From: Leptobrachium leishanense
Taxonomy: Eukaryota > Chordata > Amphibia > Anura > Megophryidae
DNA length: 64,000 nucleotides
Assembly: GCA_009667805.1 (NCBI GenBank)
Contig: CM019063.1
Coordinates: forward strand, 83,541,877 to 83,605,876
Reading direction: 5' to 3'
Shown here in pieces: positions 22,452-35,709 of this stretch. Each line of letters begins with the position of its first letter. Position 1 is the stretch's first letter. The notes under the pieces are model-generated. The model did not search any database and was not told where the DNA came from. It saw nothing but the letters and a program-made list of their open reading frames with translations. The position numbers and the translations under genes are program-made.

Positions 22452-23670
22452 CAGTGGCAAGAAAAAGTATGTGACCCCTTTGGGATTACGTGGAGTTTTG
22501 CATGAATTGGTCATAAAATGTGCTCTGATCTTCATCTAAGTCACAACAATTTGAAAAACACAGTCTGCTTAAAATAATACAACACAAACATTATATGTTT
22601 TCATGTGTTTATTGAACAGAACATGTAAACATTCACAGTGCAGGGTGGAAAAAGTATGTGAACCCCTAGCATAGTGACTTCTCCAAGAGCTAATTGGAGC
22701 CAGGAGTGAGCCAACCTTGAGTCCAATCAGTGTGATATTATTGAATGTGTTGCTGAAAGCTGTCCTGCCCTTTAAAAACACACACCAATTTTGGGTTTAC
22801 TGGTTTCAAAAAGCACTGCCTGATGTGAACCATGCCTCGCAGAAAAGAGCTCTCAGAATGCTTAATGAGGTAAAGAAGAATCCTAGAGTGTCAGCTAAAG
22901 AATTACAGAAATCCCTGGCACATGCTAACATTTTTGTTGACACAGCTACAATAAGGAAAACATTAATCAAGAATGGAGTACATGGGAGGACACCACGGAG
23001 GAAGCCATTGCTGTCCAAAAAGAATATTGCAGCACGTTTGAAGTTTGCAAAAGAGCACCTGCATGTTCCACAGCACTACTGGCAAAATATTCTGTGGACA
23101 GATGAAACCAAAATTGAGTTGTTTGGAAAAAACACACAACATTATGTGTGGAGAAAAAAAGGCACAGCACACCAACATCAAAACCTCATCCCTACTGTAA
23201 AACATGGCGGAGGGAGCATCAAGGTTTGGGGCTGCTTTGCTGACTCAGGGCCTGGACGGATTGTTGTCATTGATGGAAAAATGAATTCCAGAGTTTATCA
23301 AGACATTTTGCAGGAAAACGTAAGACCATCTGTCCGCCACCTGAAGCTCCGCAGAGGATGGGTGATGCAACAGGACAATGACAAAGCATACAAGTAATTC
23401 AACAAAAGAATGGCTTCAAGAAAACAAAATACGCCTTCTGGAGTGGCCCAGTCAGAGTCCTGACCTCAACCCGATTGAAATCTTGTGGCATGACCTTAAG
23501 AGAGCGATTCACACCAGACATCCCAAGAATATTGCTACACTGAAACAGTTTTGTGAAGAGGAGTGGTCCAAAATTACTCCAGATCGTTCTGCAGGTCTGA
23601 TCTGCAACTATAGGAAACGTTATTGCTGCCAAAGGAGGGTCAACCAGTTATTATGTCCAAAGGTTCACAG
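22452..23670 (+). mobile_element. Tc1 transposon T2, internally deleted and 3'-truncated
   Basis: The left terminal repeat starts CAGTGGCAAGAAAAAGTATG next to TA (22450-22451). The sequence follows T3 closely up to GTCCAAAGGTTCACAG at about 23670, where it stops short of the right terminal repeat. A 187-bp segment present in T3 is missing after the transposase start. Confidence 0.9.
22832..23650 (+). pseudogene. Tc1 transposase T2, without DNA-binding domain
   Basis: The ATG of MPRRKELSE is kept (22831-22833), but 187 bp covering the helix-turn-helix are deleted between two CAGAA pentamers, which shifts the frame. The catalytic part remains: ILWTDETKIELFGKN, a QQDND block where a small deletion breaks the frame near 23385, then [15 protein letters not shown]. 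It cannot make a working transposase. Confidence 0.9.
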
Positions 23671-24401
23671 GACGCACAAAAAAACCAAACCACTGCCTGA
23701 GAGCCCGCGCAGCCCACATGCCACCCCCCTCTACCTGGCTGAATGTATCTAATATATATAATTAAATACATTCAGCCAGGTAGAGAAAGAAAAAAAAGTT
23801 TTATTTTATGTTCCCGGGGACATTTAAAAATGTCCTCGGATTTTATTTTTTTTAGAAATGTGTCGCCTTACCTTAGCCTGGTGGTCAGTGGGGGCTCCCT
23901 GGGGGCTGGGGGGGGCTGCCGTGGCCGCAGGTGCAGTGGCTCCCTCCCTGCGCTGCCTGTCTCTGCCACATGCACTCGGGCGGCTAGCCCGCACAGTCGC
24001 AGCTCTGTCATCTGGCGGCCGCATGCTCCTTGCTCCTCAATGCTCCTCAAGGGGATCCTTGGGAGGCCCCTGCAGGCTGCCCTCTACAGTGCCTGATTAG
24101 AGGACCGTGTCTGCCTGATGTTTTAGTAACAAGAATGTTTTATCCCATAGGCTTCAATGTTAAAAATATTCACGTTTTAATTCAATATCTAATAAACCGT
24201 TGCTTATAATATTCTGAAGTAAAGAGTCTCTTTATTTATAGATTTTTTAGTATTTTTAAGCATTTTTTATACTTTTTAAAAAAAAAATTCAAACTTTTGC
24301 CGAACATCCCAAAAAGTTCGAAATTCGCAAACTTTCGAACTGCCAATGTTCGAATCGAACTCTGAACTGATCGAACCGAACAGGTCATCCCTAGCTAGGA
24401 T

Positions 24402-25689
24402 GCGCTCAGTGCGCCCATAGCACAGGAGGTGCACTTGGCAGGACGCGCGGAGCAGCCAAGTGGTTAAATAACAGAAAATATCTTTCATTTCACTAAATTC
24501 CAAAAAAAGAGCTCACCAAAATCTTCAACTCCAGATGTATAGAGACCTTTTTTAAAAATTATTTTTAAATTCTTTATTTGTGAGTTTTGGCAGCACATAG
24601 AGTAGTCAAAATATGAAAAGAGGCCTCGCAGGGCCAGCTCATTAAAGATAGGCATATAGACAACATGAAAAATAATAAACATAAACAAAAAGGGTTAGCC
24701 AAAGTCAACAAAAATAACTCAAGCTTGAAGACTCAGTGGATGGTGATGGGAAGAAAATAAAAGGAGGGTGGTGGGGACGGCAAAGGCTCGCTCCCGGGAG
24801 TCCAAAGGACCAGGGAGAGAAAATGTCACAATGCCAGGGCACTCAGGGGCTAAGCATGACAGACAGAGCCACGGTGGCACACCCCGAGACATCCCAAGAA
24901 TGCCGAAAGAAAAGGGAAATAAGAAATTAAAAGTGGCGGGGGGGGGGGGTAAGGGAGTCATCATCAATAGCCAATATGGCCCAACAGCCAAAAATAGTAA
25001 GAAAAGAGATATATAAAAAAGGGGGAATGATGAGACGGTGAGCACTATAGGCACCAGGATCAGGCAGGTAGTCCACGAAACAATCAGTGGTGACTCTGGG
25101 GGGAGACCGGAGTCAACGAAGGCACAGCCGGAGAGAGTCCCAAGATAGACAGCATTGTCCAAGCATCTCATTTCATTGCATTTCACTGTCAGTTTGCCAG
25201 TATTTGGCGAACTGACAGCTTTCTGAATAGGCGAACTGCCACAAAATTGCACCAAACGGTGCAATTTGGCGGCAAGTTCGTCGTTTATTGACTAACTCTA
25301 TAGTCTATAGTTATGAAACGTAATGCATGAAAATACAAGGCAAAGATCTAATTTATTAAATTTTGGTTAAAAATGCTTATTTCGTTAGTGCAATAAAAGA
25401 TTCTACTCTACAGAATGTAACCACAAAGATTTAGATGATAATATGTGGGAAATAATTTTACATGCGCTGCGGAATATGTTGGCGCTTTATAAATAAAGAA
25501 TAATAATAAAATGCTGCAAATGAAATACAAATGGGAAATTACACTTTTTTTTATATTAGTTGTTATAGCATGCTGTTGTGACATAACATACACACTGTAA
25601 TGATGGATTTTGAATCTCCTGAGTCCGCTGAAAAAAAAGATGTATATTTTGTCAGTGTCCTCCACTAAACCATAGCTTCAAATAGTGTT
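24402..25689. other. No gene recognised; possible LINE 3' sequence
   Basis: 24540-25130 reads on the minus strand as pyrimidine-rich low-complexity sequence, with an AATAAA complement near 24570, as in the L1 3' ends elsewhere here. The open frame over 24719-25264 has no recognisable motif. 25320-25500 resembles 20850-21010. None of this is firm. Confidence 0.35.
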
Positions 25690-25692
25690 TAA

Positions 25693-26120
25693 GGCTAGGG
25701 TCAGACTAACGCATTTTTTGCGTTGTCCGTGAAAAAGTGCGTTCGAACGAATGGATGCATTTTTTTCACGGAATACGCGATAGCGGTCATACGATGCGCA
25801 TTTTTGTCTGTGATTTTGTACGGATCATCAATAAAACACTTTTTGTGTCTGGACGTTATGTTGGCCGGACGTGTGCAGCGTCTGACGTCTCCCAATCACG
25901 CAAACACGCCGCTATGCGGCCGCAGCGCACTCTGTACGTCAGTACTAGCGGTTTGACGTTAGCGAAAAAATGTGTTCGTTTGCCACTTGCGTTGCGCAGC
26001 CGCACTTTTGTGCGGCCGTTCTTCGTATGCTGCACGGCATTGGACGTCATTTGCTGCTAGCACGGCCGTGATTTAGTGCTGCTAAAAGCACGTTAATACT
26101 GCGTTAGTCTGACATTAGCC
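25693..26120. repeat. Harbinger-like MITE (428 bp), TAA target duplication
   Basis: Ends GGCTAGGGTCAGACTAACGC and GGCTAATGTCAGACTAACGC (right end as complement) with TAA at 25690-25692 and 26121-26123. The inside shares GTGAAAAAGTGCGTTCGAAC and CACGGAATACGCGATAGCGG with the copies at 44764 and 54845. Confidence 0.9.
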
Positions 26121-26123
26121 TAA

Positions 26124-28247
26124 ATGCCAAAAATGGTAAATCAGCTCAGTACATGGATGGGGGGGGGGGAGTGAAAGGCTCAGCAGTGAGGGAGTTAATG
26201 TTAATTTTGTGTCATATTTCACACAATTCCAAATATTGGTCAGCGAATGTTACATTTTTTGCTCTCATTTCGACATAGAGTATATTTTTCAACCCCCTGT
26301 CATGGAAGGGGCTGTGTGTTGTGCGTATCACTGCATGGATCATCATTATTGTGTATTTTGTTTCTAATACAAAAAACTGCTGTTAGCCGAGGCCTCCATT
26401 TCCATTTAAGACACAATATGAATAATTGTTGCACGCTAGTGATCAATTATGACTGTTACATGAACAATGACTGCGAGGACATAATAATTAAAGGTATTTA
26501 GCAAGAACCTATTTTGCATTTCTATCATGGAATGTTTCAATAGTTTCATAGAAGCTAATCTTTTAAAAAGCAATTATCCTGAAACTATTAACAACAATCC
26601 CCAACCAGGTGCCTGAATACTAAATTCTGTGGGTTCTCAGGATAGATTTCTATCCTCTGTGCTTACTGATTCATTTAACCTACTTGATACCTCAGCACCT
26701 GCAACACAAAACCTTGACATAATCGTCTGATTGGCCTGCATTCAGGGATCTAGGAGTGTATATAAACCCTTTTCCTGAGTTTCTCAACCTGCACACCAGA
26801 TCCATATATCTGCGGATTTTGTATTAATTTAACTATTTGCTCTCTTGTACCCAAACATACTATATATTACTTCGTTTTTTTGTGACGTTCTTTATGTGAA
26901 CATAAAAAAATAACTATTAATAACATGGTAAGAAATGTGAAAAAATATCCCTTTTTCTTGTAATAATTTCTAAACAAGTGCAGCTGATGAAACATACCTT
27001 AAGATAGATGAATAAACTCCTGATTTTAATTATACCCCATTTATTCTGGGCCAAATACTACAATGATGGAATTATTTTCAGCAATCTTTTTGTATAAAAA
27101 TTCTACTGAATCCAAACCGGCTAAAGAGAAATTAATAGTCATAGAACCTAGACATCCCAGAATCCATCCCTCGATGCATACCCATTGTTTGTACTTTATC
27201 ACCAGTCTGTCAAATTTAATGGTTAATTCTGTTTTTTGTATTTTTTTGAGAACACACTCAAAAACCTTTTGACATTTAAAAAAAATCAATCCTGATGTAG
27301 GCTAACATAGGAGAAACGTTATGCATTAGCCTACTCTGAGCTAAAACCAGTGGGCTGAAAGCTGGGATGGCATTCAGGAGGGAATGATAACAAGCCCCTC
27401 CCTATTTTTAGCCTAGCGTGTTCTTTTAGGTGCACCGATGGCACCCAAAACAACTTTAACTCATTTGAAAGATCTTCCAAGTCTGCCTATACATTGTGTT
27501 TGCCAAACTGCTGACAGATAGTTTTTTAAAAAAAACTCTTCTAAAGAAATCTCCCTGAGCTTCCTGTTTGCTGTCAGTGCTGTGGCATGCCGCATGATAA
27601 CGTTTTCTCGGGGAGTGATCTATGGTTCTCACAGCAGGAGACCCTCTCATCAGAACTGCTGACTGCCATTTGAACTAAACATTCATAGGCTCACAGTTTC
27701 TGAACAGGTAGGGATGCTCAGTAAGGTTAGACTATTACCCCTTCCTCTCAGTGATATGACTCCCCCTGCAAGTGTCAGCTAAACAAATATAGTTTTTTTT
27801 GGAGGGGGATTAGGAGTATAGAAATATATATATAGCAACTGGACACAGATAAGTGCTTCTGCTTCTCTTTATTGTGCAGCCATTAGAGGGTACGTGATGA
27901 TCAGAAAAATAAACAAATACAAAACAAACGCCTACTTCTTGATGTGAAGGCTGTCTGACAAATTGGTCAGCTAAGCCGCTTACCAATCTGAGAAAATAAA
28001 ATATAATGTACCTTTCTTCTGGGCTCAGGATATAGCTTTCTCCCTTGCTGCATCCAGCACCAAAATTGTTCTCTCAGAGGGGACCACTTCTCCTCTAAGG
28101 ACAGGGCAGACTTAACCAGACATTTGCAGTGAGTTAACCCTGTAGGGGGGGAAAGGGGCATACTCCATTTGCCTGCTAATAATCCTGTTGTCCACCACCC
28201 TGCCCTTAATCACACCGTCACAATATATATATATATATTTATATATA
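26124..28247. other. No recognised feature
   Basis: Unique-looking DNA without a motif-bearing ORF. A poly-G run at 26160 and an AT microsatellite at 28223-28248 are the only notable simple repeats; T3 inserted at the end of the latter. Confidence 0.45.
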
Positions 28248-28249
28248 TA

Positions 28250-29856
<1,607 letters not shown>

Positions 29857-29858
29857 TA

Positions 29859-30270
29859 TACCCAGGCACAGCAGACCTCAGATACATGTATACCCAGACA
29901 CTTCAGACCTCATATACTTGTCTACCCAGACACATTAGACCTCAGATACAGGTATACTCAGAAACATCAAACCTCAGATACTTGCATAACCAGGCACAGC
30001 AGACCTCAGAAACATGGCTACCCAGACACATCAGACCACAGATACACATATACCCAGACACCTCAAACCTCAGATACACGTATACCCAGACACATTTCAG
30101 ACCTCAGATCCATGTATACCCAGACACAGACCTCACCTCAGATACATTTATACCCAGGCACATCAGACCTCAGATACATGTATACCCAGCCACTTCAGAC
30201 CTCAGATACATGTATACCCAGACAAAGACCTCTTATACATGTATACCCAGACGGATCAGACACAGACACT
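29859..30270. repeat. Minisatellite, ~32-bp unit
   Basis: A dozen or so copies of a unit near CAGACCTCAGATACATGTAT plus ACCCAGACACAT. It begins right at the TA that ends T3. Open frames across it in all three phases are artefacts. Confidence 0.9.
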
Positions 30271-30844
30271 GGGGCAGCTGGGAGAATGCACTAAGGATAC
30301 AATGCACATGTAACTATGTCAGATGTAGTTCATAGAGAAGCATTTGTAATTTGCTTTTTACATTGAAAGATAATGAATCATTTATTTGAAATTAATTAAT
30401 CTTTAAGTCATACCTTCATTTTGAACACGATTCCAGACCATTTTCAAAAATATAAAAAGATAATGTAAAAGTTGAATGCGTATGGGCACTTATCCTGTTT
30501 ATACTTCGTGGTTGTTCTTCAGACGCTGCACATTCATTTTGTAATGCTTTATAATGGATTAAGCATGCTGCATCCACAAATAACCTTAGTCAAAGGCAGC
30601 ACTTTAAATATTCTTTTTAAGTTCTTTTGATTCATTATGTATTTATTGCACGCTCTTTTTATAAACAACATCGAGACTGTATATCTTTGCAAATATCTAT
30701 ATCATAAGTTTTCATATGCAATGTTTTTTATGTCCCTTACATATTTGGGTACTTTGTATTTTTTACAGTAACCGAATGTGTTTGTTTTATGTTCTGATAC
30801 TCTTTGTTTTGTTCATATTGCTTTGTTTATTCCCCGAATAGAAA
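30271..30844. other. No recognised feature
   Basis: AT-rich DNA between the minisatellite and the L1-A target site. Confidence 0.5.
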
Positions 30845-31099
30845 CATTTAGAAGTTTTGTTTTTTTTGCATTCAATAAGTTTATTGGGTATATAGTGAAA
30901 ACTGTACATAGAATGTCAAATATACGAATTCAAGGAACATAGTATATGAGTATGAAGCAGTTTGTTCGACACATCTAGTCAACATATTCCAGATAGTATG
31001 TACATCATCTCTGCCATTATGGCGTACAGCGTATTTTAGTGCTATGATATATATATCAATCTTTCTAGCGCGTTGGTGAAAAATCATCCTCATCCACAT

Positions 31100-31330
31100 C
31101 GTGAGAAGAGGAAAAAAGGAAAAAGAAGGAGAGAAAAAGTGAGGGGAAAAAAAAAAGGGGGTGAATTAGCATAGAAAGAGGAGGGGAAAGATGGTTCAAA
31201 AAGAAGGGGAGGAAGAGGGGAATAGGGCACCTAGAAGCGTGAAAAGATAAGGTGAGTGAGAAGAGAGGTAAGAGCCGGAGAGAAAGAGGAGTGGGAGAGA
31301 AAGAGTGGTCAGGGATTGGTAATTGATGTT
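31100..31330 (+). repeat. Polypurine tract in the L1-A 3' UTR
   Basis: The plus strand is almost all A and G (GAAAAAGAAGGAGAGAAAAA and similar). It lies between the ORF2 stop and the A-tail. Similar tracts lie at 35040-35200, 36680-36835 and, as pyrimidines, at 43565-43720. Confidence 0.75.
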
Positions 31331-31388
31331 GGTGGCAATAAAATAATAAAGGATAAGTTCCCAGTGTGAGCCCGCATTAACCGGTACA

Positions 31389-32730
31389 TTATGTGTCCTC
31401 AAGATCTATCTGGTTCCCTCCAAGAGACCCACCATTCAGCCCCCCAGCCTGGTCCCACTCCCTCCTCAGTGTTTTATACGTCTCGTAAGAAGACGCTTGA
31501 TTCCAATAGAACCATGTGGTTGTAAATCTTCGTCTCATGGCGTCTAAGGAGATTAGTGACTCCTCTGCCCTTTGGATGTCATTCAATTTGTCTGTCAGAT
31601 CTGTCAGACTTGGAAGTCTGGGTGACCTCCAGAATCTGGGGACTAAGGCTCTTGCCCCCAACAGGATCCTTAATAACAAGGATTGTTTTAGCCGCTTCAC
31701 AGAGGTATCTATATGGAAGAGAAGGAACACCTCCGGTTGGAGTGGTAGTGTCGTGTCCGTCAGAATGAAAATCAGCGATGCAATCATTTTCCAAAACCGC
31801 TGGATGATCGGGCATTCCCACCAGATGTGCAAGTATGTTCCTACTTGGGAGCAGTTTCTCCAGCATCCCGGGTCCCCAAAGGATGAAATGCGTGCCAACA
31901 ACAGCGGGGATCGGTACCAGAACGAGAGTATTTTGTAGGAGGTCTCTGCGAACGCGAAGATACGAGACCCCTGATGGGTTAGTGTGAGCGTCATCTGCCA
32001 CTGTTCCGTCGTGATTGGGAACTGCAGTTCTCTCTCCCAGCGGCCCATAAACCCTGGTTCATGCTCGTCCGCCTTCTGAATCATCTTATACAGTGCGGAG
32101 ATGCTGTGGTCCAGTTGTAAGCCAAGGTCGCAGAACCTCTCAAAGGGCGTCAACTGTCTGAGTAGCCGTGCATTACCCAGCAGTTTACGTAGATATTCCT
32201 GCATTGGTGATAATTAAATACGTCTGCAAAAGGGACGGGGCGGCATCTTCGGGTTCTGTCAATTTTAGAAATTGCCCATCGCGGAAAATATGATGCGCCT
32301 GTAGTTGTGTCCGCTCCGTAAATCTACGTCTCACAGAGGGACGAACTCCGCAGGAGAGGTTTGGGTTTTGATTCAACGGTAGCAAGGGTGACGGATAAGA
32401 GGACAGGGAGAAGCGGCTCCGAATTCGGTGCCAAAGCACCAGCGTGGCTCGAGTTGGTGTGTTCGCCAAAAGACCCGACAGGCTCTCATGGCGAAGCAGC
32501 CAGGGAAGGGTCCACAACGGTGCGCCAGCCACTGCTTCTTCGAGGTCTAGGCCTCTATCTCCCAGTCCGAAGGACATCCAGTCCAGCAGTCTAGTCAGGT
32601 GGGCTGCGTAGTAATACCACGTCACGTTCGGCAGTGCCAGTCTGCCAGGTAAAAACGTCAGTGACCAGGACAGGCAGGCATCGTAATCAGACACTGGGGC
32701 GTGAAATGACAATTTAACAGTGCGAAGCAA
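31389..32730 (-). pseudogene. L1-A ORF2 C-terminal region
   Basis: Read on the minus strand: an LPGRLALPNVTWYYYAAHLT block, typical of the stretch just after reverse transcriptase in L1 ORF2, then, after a frameshift near 32200, a long frame with CWRNCSQVGTYLHIWWECP, the cysteine/histidine motif of the L1 C-terminus. The stop is at 31389. The upstream endonuclease and RT are deleted; the join to ORF1 lies at about 32700-32780. Confidence 0.85.
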
Positions 32731-33011
32731 GCATTGCTGGGTGTGTTCCTCTGCATATTCTGTGCTGCCATAAGTAAGGGGGGGGGGGGTTGCATCCTCT
32801 CGGGCAGTTTAGGGAAAACCTGTAAGGAAATATATGTACCTCAGAGATTTGCCGCGGGGAGGAAGGCAGAAAGGGCGTGCGTGCACAAGGAGGGAAATCA
32901 GGTGCCATCTTCAGCCTGGGCAGGAGAGACTCCCTGCCGACCACGATCCCCTCGTCTGCGTGATCTTGGACGCTGTGGGCGAGGTTGGCCATATTGGAGT
33001 CGTTCACGGCC

Positions 33012-33947
33012 TCAATAATCCGGGCGGCGGGTGGGACGATCCCAGTCAGATATTTCAACCGAGGGCAAGTCCAGGTCCCTGAGGAAGCCCTGCACATCAG
33101 CCGGTGTGCAGATAACAAAAAGGTCTTGTCCACGCCGTACCATAAGGGCAAAGGGATGTCCCCATCTGTAGGGTATGCCCGCCTCTCTCAACAACACCAG
33201 GAAGGTTCGAAGGGCTCTTCGCGCCCCCAGCGTAAATGTAGATAAGTCATTGTAAACCTCAATGTCCTCACCGTCATAAACCAAGGGGGTGATATTACGT
33301 GCTGCTGCCGCGATGCTTTCCTTCAGTGTAAAGTCGGTGATGTGGCACACTATATCCCTCGGTGGATCGGTGGGGGCCGGCAGCCTCGGGCGGAAGACCC
33401 TATGCACACGATCTATATGTTCGGGCATGAGCCGGGTATGGCCCAGGAGTTCGCCGAAAAAGGCCACCAGGTAAGCTCGGAGGTCCGTGATGGATTCCCT
33501 TACCCCGCGTATGCGAAGGTTGTGTCGGCGTGATCTGTTCTCCAGGTCATCGATGTGGCGGCTCATGTCCGACATGACTGCAGCCTCCTGTGGTCCCGCC
33601 GCCTCCTCCAGGCGGCGTTCCACATGCTCCAGCCTGCCATCCATCTTCGTCATATCCGAGCGTAGACCATCTACCTCCGCCTTGAATGTGTCCTTCACCG
33701 ACAAGATCAGTCGATCGATGTCGGCTCTGGTAGGCAAGGAGGCAATCAGGGATTCCAGGTGTCCGATTCCGCCATGATCCGGAGGTCCCGGTTGTGAGCG
33801 AGGTGGGGAGGCCGCCATGCTGGAGTCCGCACGAGGCAGGGGTGTCGGGTCTGAGACTCCAAAGAAAGCATCTAAAGTTCCAAGTTGGGTCTCTCCGAGA
33901 CGCTTACGGGGTGTAGCAGGTCCTCCTTTGGTTTTTGGTTTGACCAT
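33012..33947 (-). pseudogene. L1-A ORF1 (RNA-binding protein), shortened by a nonsense change
   Basis: I start it at the ATG of MVKPKTKGG (33947). The ATG further upstream (34046) is formed by the target duplication and is not part of the element. A basic N-terminus leads into a coiled-coil-like stretch with heptads (VDGLRSDMTKMDGRLEHVER), the RRM start IDDLENRSRRHNLRIRGVRE and the C-terminal domain. ORF1p binds L1 RNA as a trimer. A TGA stands at 33012 where L1-B has CGA, a CpG-type change, removing about 37 basic residues at the end. The frame is otherwise open. Confidence 0.9.
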
Positions 33948-34065
33948 GTCCAAATTTGCGATGTTAACGCTGATGATTGACGGAGGTGTCAGGAGCTGGA
34001 AGTTCAAGCTGCCATCTTGCTCAAGCGCCAGGACACGCCCCCCCATTTAGAAGTTTTTCCATGCG

Positions 34066-35695
34066 TTTCCACAGCATAATTAATGCAGCGTATGAATCCT
34101 GCACACTGCTGGGAAGCACCTCTCTATAGTATAATTAATGCAGCATATGAATCCTGAGGAAAAAGTGGGTTTGTGAGGGTCCTGAGATCGAGCAACAGCA
34201 CTAGTGGCCTGCTCTACAGTGGGTGCCCGCTTACGAATTGCGATAAGATAATGAACGAACCGAAATGAAAAATAAACGGAACGAAATGATCTGAAACTAA
34301 ATGCAATTTTTTGCCATACACATGTCTAATATTTGGCTTGACGAATGCAGAGTGCAGTGGGTTTTTTTCCATTTAGCCCTGTTGTGGGTGTCACGACTAC
34401 CCGCTATCTGCCCACTCGACACGTGCAGAGGGAGGGTGTACCAGGGTTTAACAGCTCTAAGCCTCTGGACTTATTATCTCTACCTCCTCTCAGGGCCCCA
34501 GGTTATGCCAACATAACCCTCCCAAAACTGAACACACACTACCGACTATACGCTGTCACCACAAAAGTAATATGCCACTTTCGAAACCCCCTGTAACTGT
34601 ATAGCACCCCAAATCCAGGAGCCTTCCATATACAGCTAATATATCTCCCAAATGGTGAATTCTACAGTAACGCTGACCAAAGCTTGCAGGAGAATATGAA
34701 TTATGTAGAGCAAAGGTAGTACTGGGTTCCAATTTTTTTGTCAAAAAAAAAAATTCAACACATTTTTATTGAAGGGTATTAAACATTACAGATAAGAGAA
34801 AATACAGTAGAGTCTCGTATCAGATGCTTTACATTTGCCAGCTGATAGACCCATCACATTGATATACTTATCAGCAGTCAGATCAAACAACTCTCTCAGT
34901 TATTTTAAAATATAAAGAGTAAAACGCAGACGAGGCTACAGCATCCAGTGACGAAAGATGGAGATAGTGAGAAAAAAGCAAAAGACAAAAAGACGGTTTA
35001 CTGTCATTAAGGAAGTAAAAACCTCATATAATTGCTGACAACAGGTACCAAAAAAAAAGGAAGAGGGAGAGAAAAAAAAGGGGGGAAGGGGGGTAAAGAG
35101 GAAGTAGGAAGAAAAGGAGAGGGGGAAAAAAGAAAAGAGCAGAAGAGAGAGAAGAGAAAAAGAAGAAAAGAGAAAAAGAAACGAGGGAGGGGGAGGAGGC
35201 GAAACCGCAAGCCCATCTTCTCTGAACCCTCCTCTAACCTGAAAAGGCTATTCGTGCGGAGGCTGGGGAAGCAAACGCCACCAGCCGGGGTGACCAAAGC
35301 GCCTCAAAGTGAGTCATTCTGTCAAGGACCACTGCCGTCAGGCGTTCCATCGTAATCATGTGCCAAATTTTGGCCACTATCAGCTGGCGAAGGGGAGGAG
35401 GGCCCTTCCAGGTCTTAGCCAACCCGATGCAAACCGCAGCGCACACCCTAGAGACCAGAGAATGTTCGCCGCACGTGAGGCGTACCTCGGGATGCGGTTA
35501 AGGAGCGCCGTCCAGGGATCCGGACGTAAATGTATCCCTAGTGCCCTGCTCAAACCACCAAATGCTTCTGCCAAATAGGTCTGACCATGCCGCAGTCCCA
35601 CCAAGCATGCAGGTATGTCCCCTCATCGCCACATCCCCTGAAGCAAGTCGACGGCGTCCCGTGGTACATCTTCGCAAGGCGGCGCGGGTGTATGT
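34066..35695. repeat. Inverted segmental duplicate, left arm
   Basis: This 1.63-kb stretch is present again, inverted, at 43068-44670. It covers the 3' part of L1-C, the flank beyond its A-tail (GGAACCCAGTACTACC complement), a hAT-like end (CATGTCTA at 34322-34329) and two copies of the GCTGCATTAATTATA unit. Both arms share the same junctions, so one was copied from the other or from a common composite. Confidence 0.8.
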
Positions 35696-35700
35696 AAAAG
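35230..35700 (-). pseudogene. L1-C ORF2 C-terminal region
   Basis: Begins at the deletion join with LAKMYHGTPSTCF and then CGDEGTYLHAWWDCGMV, the zinc-knuckle-like motif, and continues through WTALLNRIPRYASRAANIL and LIVAKIWHMITMERL to the end of ORF2 near 35234. The frame changes at least once. The same sequence is at 43068-43533 in the inverted copy. Confidence 0.8.
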
Positions 35701-35709
35701 CAGATGATT

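Larger units (their letters stand above)
22118..24393. mobile_element. hAT-like element with Tc1 T2 inside
   Basis: The left end TAGTGATGAGC and the right end (complement TAGGGATGACC) are followed inwards by TGTTCGGTTCG at both ends. The flanks GCTAGGAC (22110-22117) and GCTAGGAT (24394-24401) give an 8-bp duplication with one change. Strings of GTTCGA/TCGAAC lie near both ends. Tc1 T2 occupies 22452-23670. No hAT transposase is visible. The left flank contains a short direct duplication of TGCTAGGACTAGTGATGA. Confidence 0.8.
30859..34043 (-). mobile_element. L1-A: internally deleted L1-type LINE with 14-bp TSD
   Basis: The element lies on the minus strand between two copies of CATTTAGAAGTTTT (30845-30858 and 34044-34057). 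Its 3' end has an AATAAA complement (30880s) and an A-tail read as T-run at 30860-30868. The 5' end starts GGGGGGCGTGTCCTGG. It contains ORF1 and the ORF2 C-terminus, but endonuclease and reverse transcriptase are missing. The duplication and tail show that this shortened form itself retrotransposed, so an intact L1 must have supplied ORF2 protein. Confidence 0.85.

Noticed and set aside
23743..24100. Small GC-rich open frames on both strands
   Set aside because: Inside a hAT-like element, overlapping each other on both strands, without motif.
24719..25264. 181-codon open frame on the minus strand
   Set aside because: No recognisable motif, skewed composition (runs of Ser, Leu and Pro) and overlap with low-complexity pyrimidine sequence; not a supported gene.
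31516..31938. Plus-strand open frame of 140 codons
   Set aside because: Antisense shadow of the L1-A ORF2 C-terminus.
33289..34050. Plus-strand open frames over L1-A and likewise L1-B ORF1
   Set aside because: Antisense shadows of ORF1; no motif of their own.
35032..35355. Lys/Arg/Glu-rich open frame
   Set aside because: It reads the purine strand of the L1-C 3' UTR in the antisense direction.
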